52,722 nt of DNA, taken from contig CANJRG010000023.1 of the NCBI GenBank assembly GCA_947476745.1, forward strand, positions 1-52,722, written 5' to 3'. The position numbers and the translations under genes are program-made. This DNA comes from Acidimicrobiia bacterium (GTDB lineage: Bacteria; Actinomycetota; Acidimicrobiia; Acidimicrobiales; CAIXPF01). Below the pieces are notes generated by a model, which was not told the origin of the DNA, made no database searches, and saw only the letters and a program-made list of their open reading frames with translations. Positions 24,164 to 32,228 of this stretch are shown piece after piece; position 1 is the stretch's first letter, and the number at the start of each line of letters is the position of its first letter.

Positions 24164-25888
24164 TCAGCGACGGCCGCGGATCAAAACCCCGGGCCGGGCG
24201 CCGGTCGGCCGGCCGTCGCGCCAGGTGACCTCGCCGGACACCACCGTGGCGACGTAGCCGTGCACCTCCTGCAGCAGACGCGGCGCGCCGGTGGGCAGGT
24301 CGTAGACCATCTTCGGGGCCTCGAGCCGCAGGGCGTCGTAGTCGATGATGTTCAGGTCGCCCTTCTTGCCCACCTCGAGGGTGCCGCGATCGGTCAGGCC
24401 GTAGATCTCGGCGGTGTCGCGGGTCTGCAGCCGCACCGCGTCCTCGAGGCGCAGCTTCGGGCCGCGGGCACGGTCACGGGTCCAGTGGGTGAGCAGGTAG
24501 GTCGGGGTCGACGCATCGCAGATCAGCCGGCAGTGGGCCCCGCCGTCGCTGAGGCTGAGGAACGCACCGTGATGGTTCAGCCGTTCGAAGGTCGGGTTGT
24601 GGGACCGCTGCGAATAGTCGGTGAGCGGGAAGTAGATCAGCCCGCGGCCGCCATCGGCGCACATGGCGTCGTAGCAGTAGGCGTAGGGGTTCACCCCGGC
24701 CGCGGCGGCCAGCGCCTCGATGCAGTGCGCGGCGTCGGGCTCGTAGTCGGGCTCGGAACCGAGCGGGTACATCTTGTGGAACCCGTGGGCGATGTCGTAG
24801 TTGAACCGCCCGGTGAAGCCGGTCTCCTCGGCCAGGATGGCGGCGCGGACCTCGGGCTTGGCCAGCTCCGCCAAGCGGGCCTCGACCGGCAGGTCGGCGA
24901 GGCGGAGGTAGGTCGGGTGCATCTTGAACGGATGCAACGACGTCTCCCAGCCCAGCAGCAGCCCGCCGGGACGGCCGGCCACCTGGGCCAGCACCCGGCC
25001 CGGCCCCTCGATGGGGGCCGAGCTCAGCTCCAGCAGTTCCCGCCACTGCTCGGGATGACGGTCGGCCTGGGTGAGGGCGTAGGTGACGGTGAGGCCGTGC
25101 TCGGCAGCCAGGGTGCGCATCCACTCGATGTCGGCACCGAAGTCGCCCTCGAGGCCACCGAGGCCGATGTCGGAGGCCACCTCGACCACGCCGCCGCCCG
25201 CGGCAGCCACCGCCCGGCCCATGGCGATCATCTCCTCGGCGCCGGCGAAGGTGCCGGGCACCGGCTCGCCGTCGAGGGCGAGGTGCAGCTTGGTACGCGA
25301 CGACGAGAAGCCGAGCGCACCGGCACGCACGCCCTCCTCCACGACGGCGGCCATGCGCACGAGGTCCTCGGCGGTGGCCGCTTCGTTGCGGGCGCCGCGC
25401 TCGCCCATCACGTAGGCCCGTACCGAACCGTGGGGGACCTGGGTGGCGATGTCCATCACCCGGGGCATGCGGGCCAGGGCGTCGAGGTACTCGGGGAAGG
25501 TCTCCCACTGCCAGTCGATGCCCTCGGCCAGCGCCGCGCCGGGGATGTCCTCGACCCCTTCCATCAGCTGGATCAGCCAGTCACGCTGCTCGGCCCGGGC
25601 CGGGGCGAAGCCCACCCCGCAATTGCCGAACACGGTGGTGGTCACGCCGTGCCATGACGACGGCGACAGTTCCGGGTCCCACGTCGCTTGGCCGTCGTAG
25701 TGGGTGTGCACGTCGACCCAGCCGGGGGTGACGAGGCGGCCGGCGGCGTCGAGTTCCTCGATGCCGGGCCCGATGTCGGTGCCGATCTCGGCCACCAGGC
25801 CCGAGGCGTCGATGGCGATGTCGGCCGTCCGGGCGGCGGCCCCGGTGCCGTCGACCAGGTAGGCGTTGCGGATGACGAGCTTGTGCAT
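24164..25888 (-). CDS. Amidohydrolase of the N-acyl-D-amino-acid deacylase (D-aminoacylase) family
   Basis: 574 residues from ATG 25888 (GGGGGAA ribosome site; the frame runs on to 25942). It begins VIRNAYLVDGTGAAARTADIAI and carries the metal motif HxHxD in WVDVHTHYDGQATWD, the D-aminoacylase Cys ligand segment TVFGNCGVGFAP, and the catalytic Asp in FLSLSDGGAHCRLICD. The C-terminal GTLEVGKKGDLNIIDYD and EVTWRDGRPTGARPG are the returning small beta domain. Members hydrolyse N-acyl-D-amino acids, hydantoin-like or related cyclic amides. Cytosolic by sequence. It leads an apparent two-gene unit with the unknown protein at 23523. Confidence 0.93.
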   Translation of the reverse strand: MHKLVIRNAYLVDGTGAAARTADIAIDASGLVAEIGTDIGPGIEELDAAGRLVTPGWVDVHTHYDGQATWDPELSPSSWHGVTTTVFGNCGVGFAPARAEQRDWLIQLMEGVEDIPGAALAEGIDWQWETFPEYLDALARMPRVMDIATQVPHGSVRAYVMGERGARNEAATAEDLVRMAAVVEEGVRAGALGFSSSRTKLHLALDGEPVPGTFAGAEEMIAMGRAVAAAGGGVVEVASDIGLGGLEGDFGADIEWMRTLAAEHGLTVTYALTQADRHPEQWRELLELSSAPIEGPGRVLAQVAGRPGGLLLGWETSLHPFKMHPTYLRLADLPVEARLAELAKPEVRAAILAEETGFTGRFNYDIAHGFHKMYPLGSEPDYEPDAAHCIEALAAAAGVNPYAYCYDAMCADGGRGLIYFPLTDYSQRSHNPTFERLNHHGAFLSLSDGGAHCRLICDASTPTYLLTHWTRDRARGPKLRLEDAVRLQTRDTAEIYGLTDRGTLEVGKKGDLNIIDYDALRLEAPKMVYDLPTGAPRLLQEVHGYVATVVSGEVTWRDGRPTGARPGVLIRGRR

Positions 25889-25951
25889 GACATTCCCCCA
25901 GCGGCACGGCGGCGCAGACGGATCCCGACGCAGCCTTCGCACGGGAGCGTA

Positions 25952-25993
25952 CCGCGCCGTCCCCGACCCGGGCCGCGCCGTCCCCGCCCCGGC
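25952..25993. repeat. Two 21-bp direct repeats in an intergenic region
   Basis: Units starting CCGCGCCGTCCCCG at 25952 and 25973 match in most positions. They lie upstream of the amidohydrolase start and before the hairpin at 26021. Function unknown. Confidence 0.6.
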
Positions 25994-26020
25994 CCGGCAG
26001 GACGACCCGGGCCGGACGCA

Positions 26021-26057
26021 CTGCGGCCCTGCGAGCCAGGAGCTCGCAGGGCCGCAG
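26021..26057 (-). terminator. Hairpin terminator of the LPXTG protein gene
   Basis: CTGCGGCCCTGCGAG (26021-26035) pairs perfectly with CTCGCAGGGCCGCAG (26043-26057), with one more C-G closing the short loop. It lies about 50 bp past the stop of the LPXTG gene on its strand and before the amidohydrolase promoter region. Confidence 0.75.
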
Positions 26058-26102
26058 CGTCGGGTCCGGCCCGGCGTCGGTGCCGGACCGTCACGTTCGG
26101 GA

Positions 26103-26612
26103 TCAGGCCTTGTTCTGGCTCCGGCGACGCACGGTCAGCATGGCCAGCAGCAGCGCACCCGCGGAGGCCAGCACGATGGCCAGGCGCACGGTACCGGCGG
26201 TGTCGGCACCGGTGCGGGGCAGCTCGGCACCGCCGGCCCGCAGGAATGAGGTGCTCAGCGTGAGCGACGTGCCGTTCTTGGTGCTGGTGAAGGTGGCGCG
26301 GTGGGTGCCCGCAGCCAGGCCCGAGGGCACCTTCGCGGTCACGCAGTGGCTGCCGTCACCGAGGGTGCTGCCGGAGGCGACGACCGCCCCGTCGACGTCG
26401 ACGGTGTACGGCGCGCCCGGATCGGTGGCGCCCGCCGGGCCACAGGCGGTGATGGTGTCACCGTCCACGACGATCCCGCCCCGGTCGGCGCTCGGTGCCG
26501 GCGGATAGCCACTTTGAGCCGCAGCAGGCCCGGCCGGGCCGAGCAGCAGCGCCATCACGGCGAGCACGAAGCCCCCTAGGACGGTGCGGAGAGCAGTACG
26601 GGAACCCACCAT
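26103..26612 (-). CDS. Secreted LPXTG-motif cell-wall protein
   Basis: 169 residues. The signal peptide covers about 1-33 (SRTALRTVLGGFVLAVMALLL core, AAAQS cleavage region). A short extracellular domain follows with two Cys (TACGPAG, GSHCVTAK) that could form a disulfide and an Ig-like tail GTHRATFTSTKNGT. The C-terminus is a complete sorting signal: LPRTG, a hydrophobic span LAIVLASAGALLLAML and the basic tail VRRRSQNKA. A sortase should attach it to peptidoglycan; no sortase gene is in the window. The upstream 216-bp gap to the methyltransferase stop is less GC-rich than the surroundings and should hold its promoter. Confidence 0.9.
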   Translation of the reverse strand: MVGSRTALRTVLGGFVLAVMALLLGPAGPAAAQSGYPPAPSADRGGIVVDGDTITACGPAGATDPGAPYTVDVDGAVVASGSTLGDGSHCVTAKVPSGLAAGTHRATFTSTKNGTSLTLSTSFLRAGGAELPRTGADTAGTVRLAIVLASAGALLLAMLTVRRRSQNKA

Positions 26613-26828
26613 GTTCGTGCGACCTCGTCGTTCGTCGGATGCCGGCGCAGAACGTCCACGCCACGATCGGGCGGACAGCGCCGACCCGACGTAGCAGTTG
26701 TCCCACGATCCTCACGATTGGGGAAAGGGCCAAGCGACTCAAGACAAATGTCCTGGTCACGGTATCGCGCCAGACGCTCACCGAGCGCGATCGACCATCC
26801 GGCCATCATCCGGCGCGGCGACCCTCGC

Positions 26829-28403
26829 TCAGTCCCTGGTGACGATCCCCTGGCGAATCAACTCCGGCAGCGTGGAGCTCCGGAACGTGTCGTACAGCTC
26901 CGAGATCACGCCCTGCCGGGTCGATGAGTCGGCGATCGGCTCGCCCTCCTTGAACAGGGTCCGGCCGCGGGCCACCAGGGCCGCGTCGATCCGCTTCACC
27001 AGCCCCGACTCGCCCCGGTTCAACAGCTCGTGGATGATCGCCGCGTCGATGTCACCGACCACCTGACCGCTCCGGGTCCCCTCCGACGCCAGCGCCAGCG
27101 GCTCGCCGCCCAGGTACCCGGCATCGAGCACGGCCCGGTTGTAGGCCGACGGTACGTCGAGCCGGCGCACCGCATGCCCGCCCTTGGTCCGCACCGAGCC
27201 CTTGGGCGCCATCGGGCCACCGACCAGCTCGACCATGCTCAACGCCACCGCGGTGTCCACCGCAGAGATCACGTCATCAGCGCCGAACTGCCGTACTGCA
27301 AGGTCATGCACCAACTCGGCGAGCGTGGCGCTGCCCACCTCAAGGCGCTCGACCAACGAGGCGTAGAGCGGGCCGTCCAGCGTCGAGACCACCACGCCGA
27401 GATTGGCGGTCCACGGCAGCTCGGTGTCCTGCTTGGCCAGCCCGAACTGGGGTGCCCCGGGAAGCCCGAGCCGGTCCTGCGGACCGTCGAGCCGCTGCGA
27501 CTGCCGGGTGTAGATGTCCCAACGGAACATCGTGTTGGCGCAGAAGTCCTTGTGGGTCTCGAGCACGATCCGGTCGTTACTGTCGCGGAACAGGTCGTAG
27601 AACTCCGGTGCCACGCACAGGTCCCAGAAGTTGGTGAGCGCCGGCAGGCTCCCGACGAAGCCCAGGTCGGCCCCGCCGAACAGCTCGGCGATGTCACCGA
27701 AGTAGAACGGGCTCCAGTGGTCGTGCAGGTACTCGTGCACCAGGTAGCGCCGGTCCATCGTCGTCAGCTTCTCGACGTACGCCGCGGCCGCGGGGTTCTC
27801 GGTGAAGTACCGGGCGTGCTGGTCCCGGAGGTAGACCAGGTAGCCGACCGCCTTGTCCATGCGTTGCAGGCTGTCGCCCTCGAGCAGCGCGGCGTACTGG
27901 CGCAGGATGGCGCGGATCGGCTGCAGATGGGACCAGCCGGGCTGGGTGTTGTAGCTGGCGAGCAGCAGGCCCCCCGCAGCGAGCCGGGTCCGGGCGATGT
28001 CCGCGACCTGCTGGCGCACGCCGGCCGACACCCAGCTCAGCACCCCGTGCAGGGTGATGAAGTCGAACGTGCCGAGGTCCTCGGGCAGATGGGCGAAATC
28101 GGCGGTGACGACCCGCACGTTGGTCAACCCACCGGCCGCCACGATCCGTTCGATCGCCTCGGTGTGCAGCGGGTTGAGATCGACCGCGACGAACTCGCCC
28201 AGCGGGTTGGCCGCCGCCAGGGTCGTGAGCGTCCGGCCGAAGCCGCAGCCCAGCTCGAGGTACCGGAACGGACCGCTGAGATCGGGCGGGCGCAAACCGT
28301 TCAAGGCTGCGACGTAACTCAACGCCAGCGGCGCCAGGTGGGGATAGAAGCCGGCGGTGTACGCCACATCGGTGACGTACCCCTCGCCTTCGAGCGGCTG
28401 CAT
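26829..28403 (-). CDS. SAM-dependent methyltransferase with methyltransferase regulatory domain
   Basis: 524 residues. Class I motif I is at about 48-57 (FRYLELGCGFGRTL), the SAM-ribose acidic residue Asp74 lies in EFVAVDLNP, and ADFAHLP and GVLSWVS follow. From about 200 to 290 the text HEYLHDHWSPFYFGDIAELF matches the MethyTransf_Reg (PF10119) domain that accompanies such methyltransferases. The remaining C-terminal 230 residues form winged-helix-like blocks. The substrate is unknown; relatives are found near surface or peptide modification genes. TACGCT on its strand about 60 nt before the ATG is a possible -10. It lies in line with the LLM gene 97 bp downstream. Confidence 0.88.
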   Translation of the reverse strand: MQPLEGEGYVTDVAYTAGFYPHLAPLALSYVAALNGLRPPDLSGPFRYLELGCGFGRTLTTLAAANPLGEFVAVDLNPLHTEAIERIVAAGGLTNVRVVTADFAHLPEDLGTFDFITLHGVLSWVSAGVRQQVADIARTRLAAGGLLLASYNTQPGWSHLQPIRAILRQYAALLEGDSLQRMDKAVGYLVYLRDQHARYFTENPAAAAYVEKLTTMDRRYLVHEYLHDHWSPFYFGDIAELFGGADLGFVGSLPALTNFWDLCVAPEFYDLFRDSNDRIVLETHKDFCANTMFRWDIYTRQSQRLDGPQDRLGLPGAPQFGLAKQDTELPWTANLGVVVSTLDGPLYASLVERLEVGSATLAELVHDLAVRQFGADDVISAVDTAVALSMVELVGGPMAPKGSVRTKGGHAVRRLDVPSAYNRAVLDAGYLGGEPLALASEGTRSGQVVGDIDAAIIHELLNRGESGLVKRIDAALVARGRTLFKEGEPIADSSTRQGVISELYDTFRSSTLPELIRQGIVTRD

Positions 28404-28499
28404 CGATGGAACTCCGGAGCGGACCTTGACAGTCCGGGACGGACCGTGGCTGTGCTCAGCGTATCGGCGGCCTCGCGAAACCCTCCCCCATGGCGGTCG

Positions 28500-29420
28500 T
28501 CACCGGAACGCCGGCATGACCTCCTCGGCGAGCAGCCGGACGTTCTGGTCGATGTAGCCGGAGGGACAGCCCTGGGCGAAGACCACCGTGCGGGCCCCGG
28601 CGTCGACGTACTCCTGGATCCGGGCCTTGCACTCCTCGGGCGACCCGGCGATGGCGTACTTGGCCACGAGGTCGGTGAAATCCTGGTTGTAGGTGGTCGA
28701 CAGCACCTTGTTGCACATCGCCAGGGCGGTGTCACGGTCTTCGTGGACGCAGGTGAAGGCGAACGCCGCGCCCTGCACCGACCCGGCCGCACGGCCCTCC
28801 TCCTCGGTGAAGGCGGCGATCTTGGTCATCGAGTCGGCCAGCATGTCCGGGGTGTACATGTACGGCAGCCAGGCGTCGCCGTACCGCGCCGCCCGGCGCA
28901 TCGCCGCCTCCTTGCGGCCCGACACCCAGAACGGCGGCCGTTGCTTGGAACGCGGGGCGATGGTGATGTTCGACATCGAGCTGAACCGGCCCTCGAAGCT
29001 CACCTTGTCCTCGGTAAGCAGCCGGTCGATGAGCTCGAGCGCCTCGTTGGTGCGGGCGCCGCGCTCCTTGACCGGCACCCCGACCGCATCGAACTCGCGA
29101 GGGTTCTCGCCACCGATGCCGATGCCGAAGCAGTACCGGCCGTGGCTGATGGTGTCGAGGGTGGCGATGAGCTTGGCCAGCAATGCCGGCGGGTACAACG
29201 GCACCAGCACGATGCCGCTGAGCAGCTTGATGCGCTCGGTGACCGCCGCAGCAGCCGACAGCGAGATCAGCGTGTTCGGGGTCGGCCCGTGGAAGCTGAT
29301 GTGCTCACCCGTGAGGAGGTAGTCGTAGCCGAGCGACTCGACGAGCTGCGCCTCGGCCACCACCTCCTTCAACAACCGCATCGAGACCCCGAACTCGATT
29401 GCCTCGGACTGATCGCGCAT
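28500..29420 (-). CDS. LLM class F420-dependent oxidoreductase
   Basis: 306 residues from ATG 29420, which has a GGGGGAAA ribosome site; the frame is open to 29546. It shows IEFGVSMRLLKEVVAEAQLVESLGYDYLLTGEH in pieces, IKLLSGIVLVPLYPPALLAKL, YCFGIGIGGENPREFDAVGV, the RPPFWVSGRKEAAMRRAARYG strand and a C-terminal GSPEECKARIQEYVDAGA. These landmarks define the F420-linked LLM group. It is the fifth LLM protein in the window. It lies between the methyltransferase and hydrolase genes, all on the minus strand with gaps of 97 and 74 bp. Confidence 0.9.
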   Translation of the reverse strand: MRDQSEAIEFGVSMRLLKEVVAEAQLVESLGYDYLLTGEHISFHGPTPNTLISLSAAAAVTERIKLLSGIVLVPLYPPALLAKLIATLDTISHGRYCFGIGIGGENPREFDAVGVPVKERGARTNEALELIDRLLTEDKVSFEGRFSSMSNITIAPRSKQRPPFWVSGRKEAAMRRAARYGDAWLPYMYTPDMLADSMTKIAAFTEEEGRAAGSVQGAAFAFTCVHEDRDTALAMCNKVLSTTYNQDFTDLVAKYAIAGSPEECKARIQEYVDAGARTVVFAQGCPSGYIDQNVRLLAEEVMPAFR

Positions 29421-29494
29421 GGTTTCCCCCGGTTCTTTGCACGGACTGGCCAGAGCATCGCACGTCGGGCCCCAGGCAGACCTGCCGGTACGGG

Positions 29495-30373
29495 TCAGCC
29501 TGCCCGGGCCACCAGCCCGCTCAGCGCATCGACCACCCGCTCCCACAACGGCGGGGCGAGGTCGTGGCCCATGTCACCGAGCACCAGCAGGTCGGCATCG
29601 GCGATGACCTCGGCGGTGCGCAGGCCGCCATCGAGCTGGATCAACGGATCGCACCGCCCGTGGATGACCAGGGTGGGCACCTGCAGGGCCTGCAGACCCT
29701 CGAGCCGCGACCCCGACTGCCACACCGCCAATAGGTGGCGGGCCGAGGCGATGGGGTGGAACGCCCGGTCATAGGCCGCGCCGGCGATCGCACCGACCCG
29801 TGCGGGGTCGACGTGGGGCGGGCTGCCGATCACCCGGGCGTTGGCGATGGCCAGCTCGACGGCGTCCTCGCGGCTGCGGGGCGGCTTGGCAAGCAGGGCG
29901 GCGTTCGCCTCGGGGGTCGGCTTGCCGACCTCACGCTCGCCGGTGCTCGACATGATCGAGCACAGCGACGCCACCCGGCCCGGATGGTCGATGGCTACCG
30001 TCTGGGCGATCATGCCACCCATCGACATGCCCACCACGTGGGCCCGCTGCACCCCGAGATGGTCGAGCAGGCCGACCGCGTCGGCGGCCATGTCCGACAG
30101 GGTGTAGGGCGCCGGTACCGGCTCGCGGTTGCGCAACGCTGCGAATCCGGCGGCGAAGTCGTAGGCCACGTCGTCGAACCACGTGCTCAGGCCGACGTCG
30201 CGGTTGTCGAAGCGGACGACGTGGTGGCCGCGTTCGGCCAGGCGGCGGCAGAAGCCCTCGTCCCAGCCCAGCAGCTGGCTGCCCAGCCCGTTGATGAGTA
30301 GGACGGTGGGGTTCGACGGATCCCCGAAGGTCTCGTAACAGATCTCGATCCCGTTGGCAGCTGCGCTCGGCAT
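29495..30373 (-). CDS. Alpha/beta hydrolase
   Basis: 292 residues from ATG 30373. Features: LLINGLGSQLLGWDEGF (oxyanion region), VVRFDNRDVGLSTW, the nucleophile elbow GMSMGG with Ser117, an acid Asp in IHGRCDPLI and the base His in GDMGHDLAPPLW. The FDNRDVGLS segment is characteristic of a group that includes aclacinomycin methylesterase RdmC-like and lactonase-like hydrolases. A methyl- or lactone-ester substrate is therefore plausible but not certain. It has its own leaderless promoter in the 37-bp gap behind the ABC transporter genes, so it need not be co-transcribed with them. Confidence 0.9.
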   Translation of the reverse strand: MPSAAANGIEICYETFGDPSNPTVLLINGLGSQLLGWDEGFCRRLAERGHHVVRFDNRDVGLSTWFDDVAYDFAAGFAALRNREPVPAPYTLSDMAADAVGLLDHLGVQRAHVVGMSMGGMIAQTVAIDHPGRVASLCSIMSSTGEREVGKPTPEANAALLAKPPRSREDAVELAIANARVIGSPPHVDPARVGAIAGAAYDRAFHPIASARHLLAVWQSGSRLEGLQALQVPTLVIHGRCDPLIQLDGGLRTAEVIADADLLVLGDMGHDLAPPLWERVVDALSGLVARAG

Positions 30374-30379
30374 GGCCGG

Positions 30380-30385
30380 AATGTA
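30380..30385 (-). promoter_or_regulatory. Leaderless -10 box (TACATT) of the alpha/beta hydrolase
   Basis: On the minus strand TACATT, then CCGGCC, then ATG at 30373. The box lies in the short gap after the stop of the ABC transporter gene. Confidence 0.55.
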
Positions 30386-30410
30386 CCTGCCCGGCGGCCC
30401 GGCAGACCGC

Positions 30411-32228
30411 TCAGCCTGCCGAACCACCGCCGGGCTCGCCCCCGTAGGCACCACCGACGCCGGCGAGCCAGGCGGCGTACAGCGCGGCGTACGGCCCCCC
30501 GGCGGCAACCAGGGCTGCATGGGAACCGACCTCGACCAGCCGGCCGTCGTCGACCACCGCGACCCGGTCGGCCCGCGCCGCGCTGGAGAGGCGATGAGCG
30601 ATCACGATCACCGTGCGACCGCGGCTGAGACGTTCGAGCGCCGCCTCGACCTCGACCTCGGTGCCGGGATCGAGGCTGGAGGTGGCTTCGTCGAGGATCA
30701 GCACCGGTGGGTCGACCAACGCCGCCCGGGCCAACGACACCAGCTGCTTCTCCCCCGCCGACAACCGCGACCCGCGCTCGCGCACCTCGGTGTCCAGCCC
30801 GTCCTCGAGGCGCTCGAACCGTTCGAGGATGCCCAGGCGAGCCAGTGCCGCCTCCACCTCGGTGTCGGTGGCGTCGGGACGACCGAGCCGCACGTTGTCC
30901 CGCAGCGTCCCCGCGAAGAGGAAGCCTTCCTGGGGCATCAGCACGATCCGTTGCCGCAACGTGCGCAACGTCGCCCAGCGCAGGTCGGTCCCCGCGAAGC
31001 TCACCCGCCCCTCGGTCGGGTCGTAGAGGTGCGCGACGAGCTTGGCAAGGGTCGACTTGCCGGCCCCGGTCGGGCCCACCAGCGCCAGGCGTTCACCGTC
31101 GGCCACCACCAGGTCGACGTCGCGCAGCACCGGTGTGCCCTCGCCGTAGGCGAACCCGACCCCCTCGAGCACCAGATCGCCGCGCGGGGCCAGATCCACC
31201 GCTCCGGGCCGTTCGGTGATCTCCGGGACGGTGTCGAGCAGCTCGTAGATCTTGTGCAGGGCCGCCCCGGCGGACTGGGCCACATTGAACAGCTGGCTGA
31301 GCTGCTGGATCGGTTCGAACAGCAGGTTGAGGGTCAGCACGAAGAACGCCACCGTGCCCACCGTCGCCCGGTCGTGCAACACCAGCCAACCGCCGAGACC
31401 GACCGCCACCGCGGTGTTGAACACCCCGCACGCCTCGACCGTCGGTACGTACCAGGCCTGTGCCCGCACCGCAGTCATGTGGGCGGCGTACAGCTCGTCG
31501 TTCGCCCGGCCGAAACGTGCCACCTCGACGGGTTCGCGTGCGTAGGCCTGGATGACCCGGATGCCGTTGAGCGATTCGGACAACCGCGACAGCACTGACC
31601 CGATCCGGTCCCGTACCGCTATGTAAGCCGCGTTCGACGCCCGTCGGAACCGGTGCGAGGACCACACCAGCAGCGGCACGGACACCAGACACGCCGCGGT
31701 CAGCACCAGCGACGCACCCGCCAACAACACCAACGCCAACACCAGCAACAGCAGGTTCGACACCAGCATCAGCAGGCCCTGCTGGACCAGTTCCTGCATC
31801 GAGTCCACGTCGGAGGTCAGCCGTGAGACCACCACGCCGCTGGGATGGCGGTCGTGGAAGGACAAGCCGAGCCGCTGCAGGTGGGCAAACAACCGGATGC
31901 GCAGGTCGCGCAGGAACCCCTCCCCGAGCGAGCCGACCGCGGCGACCTGACGCCGGGCCAGCACGTAATTGAGGCCGGCCACCACGGCGTAGGCCCCCAC
32001 CGCCGCCCACAGCACCGGCTCGCGCCCGCCGGTGACCCCGTGGTCGATGGCGATGCGCACGATGTACGGCCCAGCGAGCTGCGTGAGGACGAAACCCACG
32101 ATGGCCAACACCGCCACCACGGTCTGGCGCCGGTAGGGCCGCAGCAGCCCGACGGTGCGACGCAGCACCCGGCGGGTGGCGGCGGCGTCGAGCCGGTCCT
32201 GTTCGGCGACACCGCCGGAGAGCCACAT
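30411..32228 (-). CDS. ABC exporter half-transporter with canonical nucleotide site (second subunit of a heterodimer)
   Basis: 605 residues: an N-terminal six-helix exporter domain (about 30-330) fused to an ATPase domain. Walker A is GPTGAGKST, the Q-loop is in MPQEGFLF, the signature is LSAGE (instead of LSGGQ), Walker B is VLILDEATSSLD with the catalytic Glu, and the switch His is in IVIAHRLSS-like VIVIAHRLSS. Its ATG overlaps the TGA of the preceding transporter gene as TGATG, so the pair is coupled and forms a heterodimer. Type IV exporters of this kind move lipids, peptides or hydrophobic drugs out of the cell. The substrate is unknown. Confidence 0.93.
   Translation of the reverse strand: MWLSGGVAEQDRLDAAATRRVLRRTVGLLRPYRRQTVVAVLAIVGFVLTQLAGPYIVRIAIDHGVTGGREPVLWAAVGAYAVVAGLNYVLARRQVAAVGSLGEGFLRDLRIRLFAHLQRLGLSFHDRHPSGVVVSRLTSDVDSMQELVQQGLLMLVSNLLLLVLALVLLAGASLVLTAACLVSVPLLVWSSHRFRRASNAAYIAVRDRIGSVLSRLSESLNGIRVIQAYAREPVEVARFGRANDELYAAHMTAVRAQAWYVPTVEACGVFNTAVAVGLGGWLVLHDRATVGTVAFFVLTLNLLFEPIQQLSQLFNVAQSAGAALHKIYELLDTVPEITERPGAVDLAPRGDLVLEGVGFAYGEGTPVLRDVDLVVADGERLALVGPTGAGKSTLAKLVAHLYDPTEGRVSFAGTDLRWATLRTLRQRIVLMPQEGFLFAGTLRDNVRLGRPDATDTEVEAALARLGILERFERLEDGLDTEVRERGSRLSAGEKQLVSLARAALVDPPVLILDEATSSLDPGTEVEVEAALERLSRGRTVIVIAHRLSSAARADRVAVVDDGRLVEVGSHAALVAAGGPYAALYAAWLAGVGGAYGGEPGGGSAG

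Noticed and set aside
24260-25657. A 465-codon + strand frame
   Set aside because: Antisense shadow of the amidohydrolase, which has complete metal-binding motifs on the other strand.
27030-29774. A 914-codon open frame on the + strand
   Set aside because: It runs antisense over the methyltransferase and LLM genes, both of which have clear domain motifs. High GC content makes long antisense frames common here; its translation is His/Arg/Gly-rich without any domain.
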